This document shows positions 18,268 to 26,220 of a stretch of DNA of 64,000 nt, piece after piece (position 1 is the stretch's first letter; each line of letters begins with the position of its first letter). The notes beneath the pieces were generated by a model. The model did not search any database. It was not told the origin of the DNA and worked only from the letters and a program-made list of their open reading frames with translations. A program made the position numbers and the translations under genes. Source of the DNA: Alteromonas sp. V450 (GTDB lineage Bacteria; Pseudomonadota; Gammaproteobacteria; Enterobacterales; Alteromonadaceae); contig NZ_MODU01000004.1 in assembly GCF_001885075.1 (NCBI RefSeq), positions 2,790,001-2,854,000 of the forward strand, read 5' to 3'.

Positions 18268-18504
18268 ATGACATTTAGCGATGCATTGAGTGCTTTGAAG
18301 TACTTACTTACGTACTGAAAAGAAAAGCTAAACAGTGGCCTCGTTGCACTTAACGGGCTGCCTCCTGCCCTGCGTGACGAAGTGGCAACGTTGATAAGCC
18401 GTTATGAATGGGTGGGTGTCGCAATGGCCGTCATTCCTGAAATGGCTATACCAACACCCAAGCGTTTTAGAATAACAGTAAATGTAAACGCTCTTCACCC
18501 CTAA
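18268..18504 (+). pseudogene. Disrupted gene fragment, probable N-terminal remnant of the sigma-linked protein kinase
   Basis: An ATG at 18268 has an AGGA ribosome site six bases upstream and is 23 bases after the sigma gene. After 16 codons (MTFSDALSALKYLLTY) the frame meets TGA at 18316-18318. The same frame continues for 61 sense codons to TAA at 18502-18504. The continuation contains GLPPALRDEVATLISRYE, which resembles the leader segment of Ser/Thr kinases encoded after this class of ECF sigma factor (LPPALRAEVEALL-type). The kinase domain is absent. I read it as a relic with a stop and a large 3' deletion. A sequencing error at the TGA would restore an open frame of 78 codons, still without a kinase domain. 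Confidence 0.55.
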
Positions 18505-18512
18505 CGAGAGCA

Positions 18513-19049
18513 CTACAAGAATGGATTTGGCTTAAGTTTCAATTCTGAACTTAAAACCGCAGCAGCGAATTTTAAACCTGTATCGTCGTTAAGCTTCCAC
18601 TCTCCGTCTTCCATCACAAAATACCACTTTTCATATATATCTGTTTCTATCTCGCTGTTTTTAGATTTTACCAATGCAGCAAATTTTATATGTACATATG
18701 CATCACCATCATCAAACGTCATCAACGAATGTTCATTGATATCTTTAATACGTAGAGTTAACTCTCTGCAGCTATTTTCATAAATAAATTCAATCTTGCC
18801 TCTTTGTGAGCTTTGCTTATTAAAGAGCTGATCCACCATTTTTCTAGACATATATGTCGTTTCAACATTTTCTTGGCAGCGACTCAGCGAATCAAAGTGT
18901 GCATTAATCAAAGGCGTAAAATGAGTATTAACAAATTCCAGTGCCTTCAAGCGTTCCGCTTCATATTCTTTTTTATAACTGTAATCCAAGTAAAAAGCGT
19001 ATAGCGCAACAACCGCAATCAGTGCTGCTAGCACTTTTAATATTTTCAT
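18513..19049 (-). CDS. Hypothetical membrane-anchored protein
   Basis: A 178-residue protein with one N-terminal hydrophobic helix (MKILKVLAALIAVVALYAFY) lacking an obvious cleavage site, followed by a charged extracytoplasmic region rich in Glu, Lys and aromatic residues. Two cysteines (CQEN near residue 58 and SCREL near 92) could form a disulfide. The late segment KWYFVMEDGEWKLND resembles the end of small NTF2/DUF4878-like domains, but I cannot assign a family firmly. The start is the ATG at 19049 with AAGGAAGG just upstream. It is convergent with the broken frame downstream of the ECF sigma gene. Confidence 0.65.
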   Translation of the reverse strand: MKILKVLAALIAVVALYAFYLDYSYKKEYEAERLKALEFVNTHFTPLINAHFDSLSRCQENVETTYMSRKMVDQLFNKQSSQRGKIEFIYENSCRELTLRIKDINEHSLMTFDDGDAYVHIKFAALVKSKNSEIETDIYEKWYFVMEDGEWKLNDDTGLKFAAAVLSSELKLKPNPFL

Positions 19050-19234
19050 CAACCTTCCTTATGTTTATTTAAATGCTGTCCATTAACAACGAAGACTACT
19101 CCAACAAACCGGTGGTTTTCGCACCCTTTGCTTCTTCATTTGTTTAGATCTACAGACGAAATGAAACAGCGCCGCTTTCCGCTAATTGCTTTGTTTTGGA
19201 AAGCAGCCTTAAGATACTTTTTTATTCTAGCTAT

Positions 19235-19765
19235 TTACTCTATTTCTATAATCCAAAAAGATGTACCAAGCCAGCCAACATAACTACCCGGTGCTAAAGG
19301 AGACTTCAGCTTGAAGTAATAACCGCTATCGGCTTGTTTTTTATCTACTTCAATGCCTTCTCCGGCAAAATAAAAAGGAGAATCTTGTTTTGCAGCACCC
19401 TTGTTTTCAAAGAGTCTCTCGCCTTTCTCAAGTTTTTTCTCCTCAAATTTATGTAGTGAAAAATACTTGAACTCGTAGTCACCTTTAATAAAAAAACCTT
19501 GAACATCGTCACTTGACAAGGTGCCGCTGGGTGCAGGGTCTAATACATAATAATACTTAGGCAAATTCAAAATCTGCGAGATACTCATCCCCCCTTTTGC
19601 GACTTGCGTTGTAGAAGCCGTAACTTCATTTAAAGACAGGTACTTGTCACCTGATGTCCAAATATACCCACCGTCGAACTCTGCTTTACTTTCACCTGGA
19701 CCACCGCAAGCAGTTAGGGTAATTAGTAGCAATGCCGCAAAGCAAAAATGCATAGTTTTTTTCAT
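19235..19765 (-). CDS. Hypothetical lipoprotein
   Basis: A 176-residue protein starting MKKTMHFCFAALLLITLTAC, a signal peptide with a lipobox (LTAC) predicting acylation at Cys20. The mature part is small and beta-rich in appearance, with GYIWTSGDKYLSL, a central FIKGDYEFKYFSLHKFEEKK and a C-terminal GSYVGWLGTSFWIIEIE. I recognise no family. A TTG at 19771 would add two residues; the ATG at 19765 is preferred. It lies 180 bases upstream of the membrane-anchored hypothetical gene on the same strand, and both may function in the envelope. Confidence 0.65.
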   Translation of the reverse strand: MKKTMHFCFAALLLITLTACGGPGESKAEFDGGYIWTSGDKYLSLNEVTASTTQVAKGGMSISQILNLPKYYYVLDPAPSGTLSSDDVQGFFIKGDYEFKYFSLHKFEEKKLEKGERLFENKGAAKQDSPFYFAGEGIEVDKKQADSGYYFKLKSPLAPGSYVGWLGTSFWIIEIE

Positions 19766-20250
19766 TCTCAATCACCACGCCCTTTATTATTAAAGAAAAA
19801 AGTTCTGGGCGTTTGCGAACTTAACTCTTCATAGAATGCAAAGAGTGCTATTTGACGCTCAGATACACTTGTGGGTTGTTCAACTAACACTACTCGACAC
19901 TTTGCACCGTTTTTTTAACGTTCGAGATAGTGACTTTACAAACACAGGTAATCGTCAGGCGAAGCACTGATATGCAAAAATACCGCACCTTTCCCCATTA
20001 CCAAGCCACGTATTTGCCTTTTATTTTTCGCATTCATAGATAAAAATTTATTTAGTATGAAGAGTGGCAGTGTTAAAAAATATGAGTTTCGTTAGGGAGT
20101 GATATAGCCAAAACACCTTTTATTTTTAACTTGTGAAATGAAAAAGTGTCTGAAGATTAAAAAGAAGAATAAGCTAGTAGAAAAGTCGACCGTGCTTTGT
20201 TTTAACCATTACTATCGCTATTTGAAAGTAAGTGGAAAAATAAAAAACTA
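19766..20250. other. Long AT-rich intergenic region, no gene seen
   Basis: About 485 bases between a lipoprotein gene and the terminator after fcl. No open frame of credible size or coding character is visible on either strand. The segment near 20030-20250 is strongly AT-rich. It should contain the promoter for the minus-strand lipoprotein gene. Confidence 0.45.
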
Positions 20251-20278
20251 AACTCGCAAGTTGAGGTTCTTGCGAGTT
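20251..20278 (-). terminator. Rho-independent terminator after fcl
   Basis: The arms AACTCGCAAG and CTTGCGAGTT form a perfect 10-bp stem with an 8-base loop. Reading the minus strand, the stem is followed by a T-rich run (TAGTTTTTTATTTTT). It lies 33 bases beyond the stop of fcl. Confidence 0.85.
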
Positions 20279-20310
20279 CATCGTTGGCATTTTAAAAACT
20301 ACAAAGCAAT

Positions 20311-21273
20311 TTAAGGCTTATCTAAATGCTCTAGACGTTCCGTAATAAACCACTGGTATGTTTGTTGTAAACCTTTATCAAGCGGAATACCACTTTTCCA
20401 ACCGAAGCTTTCAAGCTTATTTGTATTGAGCAGCTTCCGTTTTGTCCCTTCCGGTTTACTGGTATCCCAGCTAACTTCGCCTTTAAAGCCCGTCACCTCT
20501 ATTATCTGATGAACGAGTTCTTTGATTGTACAGTCTTTGCCTGTACCAACATTCACATGAGCATTAACAAAGCCATCGCGGTAAAAGGTTTCTGTATCTA
20601 CATTCATTAAATGAACGCAGGCTGCGGCCATATCATCTACATGCATGAACTCTCGACGAGCCTTACCCGAGCCCCACACCGACACAACGTCTACGTCGTT
20701 TAACACGGCTTCACTAAAACGTCGCAAAAGTGCAGGTAAAACGTGCGAGTTTTGCGGGTGAAAATTATCATTTGGGCCATAAAGGTTGGTTGGCATTACT
20801 GCTCTAAAATCGGTGCCATACTGCCTGTTGTAGCTCTCACATAGTTTTATACCTGCTATTTTCGCCACCGCATATGGCTCATTCGTGGGCTCAAGTAAAC
20901 CTGTTAATAAAGCGTCTTCTTGCATAGGTTGGGGCGCTTCTTTAGGGTAAATACAGCTAGAGCCTAGAAACAATAATCTGCTGACGCCGTGCTCATAAGC
21001 TGCGTGAATGACATTATTTTGAACGGCGAGGTTTTCGAAGATGAACTCACCAGGATATGTCATATTGGCATAAATACCGCCTACTTTGGCAGCGGCAAGA
21101 TATACTTCATCGATTTGATGTTGTTGGAAGAAGGTATTTACTGCGCTCTGATCAGTTAAGTCCAGTTCACCTCGACTTTTTGTGATTATCTTTACGTTAG
21201 CGCTGTTTTTTAAGCGCCTTGCTATGGCAGAGCCAACCATGCCATTATGCCCAGCAATGTAGATGTTCTTCAT
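20311..21273 (-). CDS. fcl: GDP-L-fucose synthase
   Basis: A 320-residue SDR enzyme that epimerises and reduces GDP-4-dehydro-6-deoxy-D-mannose to GDP-L-fucose using NADPH. It has the NADP loop [18 protein letters not shown], the family marker [17 protein letters not shown] near residues 58-74, [13 protein letters not shown] near residue 105, and the YAVAK catalytic motif near residue 135. [16 protein letters not shown] is also typical. It uses the product of Gmd, whose gene is 6 kb away and on the opposite strand, so it is a separate transcription unit with its own terminator. Its presence beside an Rmd-like gene implies two products from one intermediate. Confidence 0.95.
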   Translation of the reverse strand: MKNIYIAGHNGMVGSAIARRLKNSANVKIITKSRGELDLTDQSAVNTFFQQHQIDEVYLAAAKVGGIYANMTYPGEFIFENLAVQNNVIHAAYEHGVSRLLFLGSSCIYPKEAPQPMQEDALLTGLLEPTNEPYAVAKIAGIKLCESYNRQYGTDFRAVMPTNLYGPNDNFHPQNSHVLPALLRRFSEAVLNDVDVVSVWGSGKARREFMHVDDMAAACVHLMNVDTETFYRDGFVNAHVNVGTGKDCTIKELVHQIIEVTGFKGEVSWDTSKPEGTKRKLLNTNKLESFGWKSGIPLDKGLQQTYQWFITERLEHLDKP

Positions 21274-21628
21274 AAATTTTCTTTTTCAATTAAGACATTC
21301 AACGGTACAAAACTGCTAGCGCTTTGAAGAGATGCCTCATAACGTTATTTAATGCGTATGTTAAGTGCCGTAAAACTCACAAGTCAAACTTAAAGAAAGA
21401 TCACAACACGAATAACAAAATGTTAGACAAATGTAATTTTCTTTAGGTAGTTGATACTGCCTCTTCGCTGCTAAACTCTTAACCATAACTTTGTTAAAAA
21501 CCAATAGTATCAGCTTTTATTCTTTTGTATTAAAAACGATAACATACTGAAAAAACAACTCATCCTAAATTGAGGTATAGTCGTAGGTTTCAGTAACAGC
21601 TGCAGTCTATTGGTAAAGGAATACGACC
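21274..21628. other. Divergent intergenic region between fcl and the large protease gene
   Basis: About 355 AT-rich bases hold the promoters of fcl and the metalloprotease. A TATAGT hexamer at 21576-21581, about 50 bases before the protease start, is a possible -10 element, but no convincing -35 is seen. No gene is visible. Confidence 0.4.
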
Positions 21629-24600
21629 ATGCTAAAAATCTTAGCTACAGCGTTGGCTTTATGCGTGAGTGTGAACGCTTTAGCAGACGCTAATTTATTT
21701 GAATCTACCACAAAACTCACGAACAAGAGCGCCAGTTTGACCACTAACCGCTTGCAGGCGCAGACAACCGATCTGTTTATAGAAGCAAAGGTAGACAAAA
21801 CATACCTAAAGAGCTTGAAAAAAAGCGATTCGGTTTCAATTAACCTCCCAGACACGCACGTAAACGGTAAAGTTATTAAAACCTTTACAGGCAAAGGTGG
21901 AAGCCAACATGTGGTTATTCGTTCATTCGTACATGACATCCCAGTAAATTCTGTCGTCACCCTCGGTGATAATGCTGTATACATGGAACTCGTTACTGAT
22001 GAAGGTTCGTACACGGCTGCGGGCTCTGAAACGTCGTTATTGGTGTATAAACAACACGAAGTTAATGTACAGCAAGGTGTTTCATTCCACGATGACTTTT
22101 TAATACCGCCTTCTTTATCAGGAAGCCAATCGAACAAAACAGCATCGTATCTCAACAATATCGCACAAGACAACGCCTACAACAGCGCATATGAAAACCC
22201 AGCAAATACAAATTCTGCGCGAACGCCAGGTATTAGTAAGCAATTTGGCGCGTATCAACCCTCACAGGATTTCGGCGATATTGCTACTATCGGCCTTCTC
22301 ATTGTTTATACCAATAATTCGTTCGATATTGTGGATGACGTTGAAGCTAAGATTGACCACTTCGTCGCCTATACGAACGAGGCATTTGAAGCATCAGGTA
22401 TTTTTGCGAAAGTTGAAGTTAGAAATGTGGTGTCAGTGGATTATCCCTACAACGATGGAGGCGATGGTCTAAGAGATATTACCAATGGCATTGCACCGTT
22501 TGAAGATGTGGCCGATTTGCGAATTCAAGCAAATGCCGATGCGGTCGTATTAATTTCTCCTCAAAATGATAATGATTCCTCTGCCGGCATAGCGTGGCTT
22601 AATACACATATTAACCGTCAAAGTTACGACTTTATGTATAGCCAAGTAGACATCGACTTTGATGCCAGTGTATTCGCTCATGAACTAGGACATAACTTAG
22701 GGCTTGGACATTCAAGACAGCAAGGGAGTGTAGGCGGCGATTTTTCTTACGGCGTTGGCTATCGTATTCCAATTCCGAACGACGTTGGTTTCTCCACTAT
22801 TATGTCGTATGACGTTAGAGATGCGGAACCGATTTCTTATTTTTCAAATCCGTCTTTAATGTGCGGAACTATTCCCTGCGGTGTGCCTAAAGAAGATGAA
22901 AACTTTGGTGCTGATGCGGTAAACGCCGTTAATGCTGTGAGGGATGTTGTTGCGAGCTATTCAGAGTCTATTACCCGTCTTATCCCGATTAGTGAAGCGT
23001 TGTCGCAAATCTCTGACCCAGAATTAAAAGCATGCATTGCAAATCGAGTAAACGACAATGTGATTTATGCTTCTGACGTTAACTTTATTAGTTGCAGTCA
23101 AAGAGTTGCTTCGCTTGATGGCCTTGAAAACTTCTCGTTCTTAGACACGTTATATTTGAACAGTGTTGGAACGTCTGACTTGTCGGTATTGGAGGAAATT
23201 GAAAGTTTAACCACGCTTTCTCTACGGATGAACTTACCAGCCGATTTTTCGTTTTTAGCCAACTTACCGTTGCTGCAGCGCTTCGATATTGCAGGTTTTG
23301 GTTTTGACAACGCACAGGCGCGCAATCTGGCTTCAGTCAAACGCTTACGTCAGCTTTTTATAGCGAGTGATACGCTTGACGAATTACCTGATTTAAGCGA
23401 ACTCAAATTTTTAGAGTCTGTCGATTTATATGCCGATGTTAGAAGTTTAGACAGTGTGTCTGGCAATAACTTATTGCGTAAATTAACAGTATGGTCAGGT
23501 GCGTTAACATCTTTCCCTAGCAGCTTTAGCTGGCCGTTGCTCGAGGAGTTAAATATACAAAGTACACCAATTACCTCTGTCGCGGCGTTGAATGAGCTTA
23601 CAAACTTAAAGCAACTAACTCTGCGCGATACTCAGGTTGCTAGCTTACAAGGTATTGAAAATAGTAAAGACTTAACGCAGCTGTATGTATCTAGTAACAA
23701 TCTTTCTGACATAAGCAGTGTGTCTTCGCTGACAAACCTCGAATATTTGGATATATCAAACAACCCGATTATTGATGTTTCGCCCATTCAGGGGCTTACA
23801 GAGCTCAAGCTTTTGTATATGGAATCTATCAATACAGGGGATGTGCCAAATTTTGTAGCTGCAGAGAACATGGTCGAATTTGCAGCTGGCTCAGCTGGAT
23901 ACACTTCCAACTGGAATATCATTGATAGCATGGGGCCCCTTCGAACATTGCGCTTGCGAAAAGTCTCTAGCACAGATTTAGCGCTAATTGCTGAGCTGAA
24001 CCAGTCGTTAACAACATTGGCCCTATCCGACGTAGAACCATCTGATTTATCCGCCCTACTTTTTCACTATCGCGTTGAAGATTTAACACTTTCTCCAGCT
24101 GTCGGAACACAGTTTTATTGTTGGCAGGCTAGCTATTTGAGAGAGCTTGTGCAGTATAGCGAAGCAGTTGGTGGTGCGTGTTCTACACAAAACGATAGTA
24201 ACGATTTTGACGGTGATGGCACTTCAAACGCTGATGAGTTAGCGCTCGGTACAAACCCCACTGTGGATGATAGGCCGCCTTCAACCCTATCGTTTGACTT
24301 GAACAATGTGCGAATTTATGAAGACCCCATCAATTATGAAACGATTTACACCGCCATTGTTGAGAGGAAAGGCAATACTGCAATAGAAAGCTATGTAGAT
24401 GTTGACGTTGAAGCATTGTCAGCCACATCGGGGCGCGATTTTAATGTGGATTCCAACAGATTAACTTTCACAAAAGGCAGCAGCTTCGCCCGTTTGAGAA
24501 TTCGTGTGTATGATGATTTCGAATTGGAAGGTCAAGAGTCGTTTTCCATTCAATTGTCTAACCCGGTTAATGCCGAGCTAACGGGTATAACAACGTTAAC

Positions 24601-26155
24601 CGTATCGCTTTTTGACGATAATAACGGAGATGATTTCGAATTTGATGATGACAGTGAAGCTCCATCAGTAGGCTGGAGCAATTATTATATGTCGGTAAAC
24701 GAGCTAGACTCTTCCATTGATATAGTAGTAAACCGACCAGAAGGCTTAACCGGCTCGTTTTCTGTTAATGTTTCAGCATTGGCACTTACCGACAATACAG
24801 AAAGCAGTTTTGAACTCATGGACTCTGTTCTTTCTTTTGGTATCGATGACGATTTCTTACCCGTTACAGTCAAGGTAAGAGATGACAATGTTCAAACGGG
24901 CTCGAAATTCGTTAGCTTACGCCTAGAAGAGCCTCAAAATGTCATTATTCAGCCTGACTTGGCTTCACTTACCCTAGAAATAAAAGACGATGAAACTGCA
25001 GATTATGAAATGGGCTTTCAAAATAGTTTAGTGACTGTTTCTGAGGGCGTAGGCAGTGTTCCTCTTACATTGGTAAGAAGCGCGCCGTACGATGAAGATA
25101 TTCCATTCTCAATTGCACAAAGAAGCTTTGGCAAAGCAGAGCTGGGGGTTGATGCAACCTTTAATGAAACAAGCTTTGTGTTTCCGGCTGGCGCAACCAC
25201 ATTCACGTTTGAATTAACCATTATTGACGACAACATCAGTGAGCGCCTAGAAAATTTAGAACTCATCATAGAAGGGGTTCCTAATTCTCTGATTAACGAA
25301 AATAACTTCGTTTCTGTTTATATAGAAGATAACGATGCAGAGCCTACCGGTGAAATAAGCTTCTCGACATTTGAAATGTACCTTGATGAGTCAGACGGAA
25401 CGGTAGACGTTCCTTTGCGTCGCACACAAGGCACTACAGGCGTAATTGTGGTAACGGTATCACCTAACACTGGCACTGCGTCTGGCGATGACTTCTCGTT
25501 TCAAACTCAAGAGGTCACCTTTTTAGAGGGTGAAGAAAACAAAACTATACAGTTTACAATTAACGATGATGCGATTGAGGAAACAACTGAAAAGTTTACT
25601 CTGTCATTAGCAAGCGAAATACCTGGTACCATAGGATCACCAAATGTGCTTACTGTGTCAATTGACGACAACGATGAACCAATGCCAGGTGTGCTAGGCT
25701 TTTCCTCCTCAAACGTGACGGTAGGAGAAAGCACCGGCACATTAACAGTTACAGTGCGACGTACAAATGGAAGTTCTGGGGAGCTGTCGACAGAAGTCAC
25801 CGCTCAGGCGGGAACGGCATCGTCAAGCGATTACTCTTTTACCCCGACAACGCTAACGTTTGCAGATGGCGAAACGCAGAAGACAGTGTCGCTACAAATC
25901 GTTGATGACACTCTAGAAGAAAATGCAGAAAGCTTTACGCTACAACTCAGTGGTTTAAATGGCACACAAATTAGTAGCAATAACACCTTAACCATAACTA
26001 TATCGGCGAACGATGCATCAACCTCTTCGGGAGGTAACAATGGAAACGTATCGAACGGTGGTAGTAGCGGTGGCGGTAGCATGAGTTATTTACTAATGAT
26101 GTTTATACTCACAGGGTTAATTTACCGGAGAACGTGCTATCGTCGTTCGCGATAA
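21629..26155 (+). CDS. Giant secreted zinc metalloprotease with LRR and Calx-beta repeats and GlyGly-CTERM-like tail
   Basis: This 1508-residue protein has a signal peptide (MLKILATALALCVSVNALA). A propeptide-like region leads to a reprolysin/metzincin-type catalytic domain with zinc motif HELGHNLGLGH (His351, His355, His361) and a Met-turn IMSYD (Met392). Residues about 490-840 hold leucine-rich repeats (for example LTNLEYLDISNNPIIDVSPI). A calcium-loop segment DFDGDGTSNADELALGTNP follows near residue 862. Five Calx-beta-like repeats span about 884-1475. The C-terminus is Ser/Gly-rich, then hydrophobic (MSYLLMMFILTGLIY), then RRTCYRRSR, matching the GlyGly-CTERM sorting layout processed by rhombosortase. 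It is probably secreted and surface-linked, degrading or binding extracellular material. It forms a single unit with its own terminator. Confidence 0.85.
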   Translation: MLKILATALALCVSVNALADANLFESTTKLTNKSASLTTNRLQAQTTDLFIEAKVDKTYLKSLKKSDSVSINLPDTHVNGKVIKTFTGKGGSQHVVIRSFVHDIPVNSVVTLGDNAVYMELVTDEGSYTAAGSETSLLVYKQHEVNVQQGVSFHDDFLIPPSLSGSQSNKTASYLNNIAQDNAYNSAYENPANTNSARTPGISKQFGAYQPSQDFGDIATIGLLIVYTNNSFDIVDDVEAKIDHFVAYTNEAFEASGIFAKVEVRNVVSVDYPYNDGGDGLRDITNGIAPFEDVADLRIQANADAVVLISPQNDNDSSAGIAWLNTHINRQSYDFMYSQVDIDFDASVFAHELGHNLGLGHSRQQGSVGGDFSYGVGYRIPIPNDVGFSTIMSYDVRDAEPISYFSNPSLMCGTIPCGVPKEDENFGADAVNAVNAVRDVVASYSESITRLIPISEALSQISDPELKACIANRVNDNVIYASDVNFISCSQRVASLDGLENFSFLDTLYLNSVGTSDLSVLEEIESLTTLSLRMNLPADFSFLANLPLLQRFDIAGFGFDNAQARNLASVKRLRQLFIASDTLDELPDLSELKFLESVDLYADVRSLDSVSGNNLLRKLTVWSGALTSFPSSFSWPLLEELNIQSTPITSVAALNELTNLKQLTLRDTQVASLQGIENSKDLTQLYVSSNNLSDISSVSSLTNLEYLDISNNPIIDVSPIQGLTELKLLYMESINTGDVPNFVAAENMVEFAAGSAGYTSNWNIIDSMGPLRTLRLRKVSSTDLALIAELNQSLTTLALSDVEPSDLSALLFHYRVEDLTLSPAVGTQFYCWQASYLRELVQYSEAVGGACSTQNDSNDFDGDGTSNADELALGTNPTVDDRPPSTLSFDLNNVRIYEDPINYETIYTAIVERKGNTAIESYVDVDVEALSATSGRDFNVDSNRLTFTKGSSFARLRIRVYDDFELEGQESFSIQLSNPVNAELTGITTLTVSLFDDNNGDDFEFDDDSEAPSVGWSNYYMSVNELDSSIDIVVNRPEGLTGSFSVNVSALALTDNTESSFELMDSVLSFGIDDDFLPVTVKVRDDNVQTGSKFVSLRLEEPQNVIIQPDLASLTLEIKDDETADYEMGFQNSLVTVSEGVGSVPLTLVRSAPYDEDIPFSIAQRSFGKAELGVDATFNETSFVFPAGATTFTFELTIIDDNISERLENLELIIEGVPNSLINENNFVSVYIEDNDAEPTGEISFSTFEMYLDESDGTVDVPLRRTQGTTGVIVVTVSPNTGTASGDDFSFQTQEVTFLEGEENKTIQFTINDDAIEETTEKFTLSLASEIPGTIGSPNVLTVSIDDNDEPMPGVLGFSSSNVTVGESTGTLTVTVRRTNGSSGELSTEVTAQAGTASSSDYSFTPTTLTFADGETQKTVSLQIVDDTLEENAESFTLQLSGLNGTQISSNNTLTITISANDASTSSGGNNGNVSNGGSSGGGSMSYLLMMFILTGLIYRRTCYRRSR
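24280..26010 (+). repeat. Five tandem Calx-beta-like repeats within the protease gene
   Basis: Each unit is about 110-125 codons and carries a pattern like S.. VTVSEG.GTV.V.V.R..G followed by FT.GE..K.V...I.DD...E..E.F.L.L. Repeat starts are visible at LSFDLNNVRIYED, VGWSNYYMSVNELD, MGFQNSLVTVSEG, ISFSTFEMYLDESDG and LGFSSSNVTVGESTG. The acidic D/E turns suggest calcium binding. DNA identity between units looks low, so they are ancient rather than recent duplications. Confidence 0.8.
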
Positions 26156-26167
26156 AGAGCGCTATAT

Positions 26168-26204
26168 AAAAAAGGGAAGTGCATCTACACTTCCCTTTTT
26201 TTTG
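26168..26204. terminator. Bidirectional rho-independent terminator
   Basis: The arms AAAGGGAAGTG and CACTTCCCTTT flank a short loop, with eight or more T on the plus side and an A-run on the other side. It sits between the convergent protease gene (ending 26155) and the lipoprotein gene (ending 26221), so it can serve both. Confidence 0.9.
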
Positions 26205-26220
26205 ACCTAGTATTTTGAAG

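Noticed and set aside
18316..18318. In-frame TGA as a possible selenocysteine codon
   Set aside because: No SECIS-like hairpin directly after it was seen, and the kinase domain is missing anyway.
18328..18513. 61-codon minus-strand frame
   Set aside because: It is antisense to the kinase-like remnant and has no similarity or ribosome site.
21607..22173. 188-codon minus-strand frame
   Set aside because: It lies antisense within the clearly coding metalloprotease gene and resembles nothing known.
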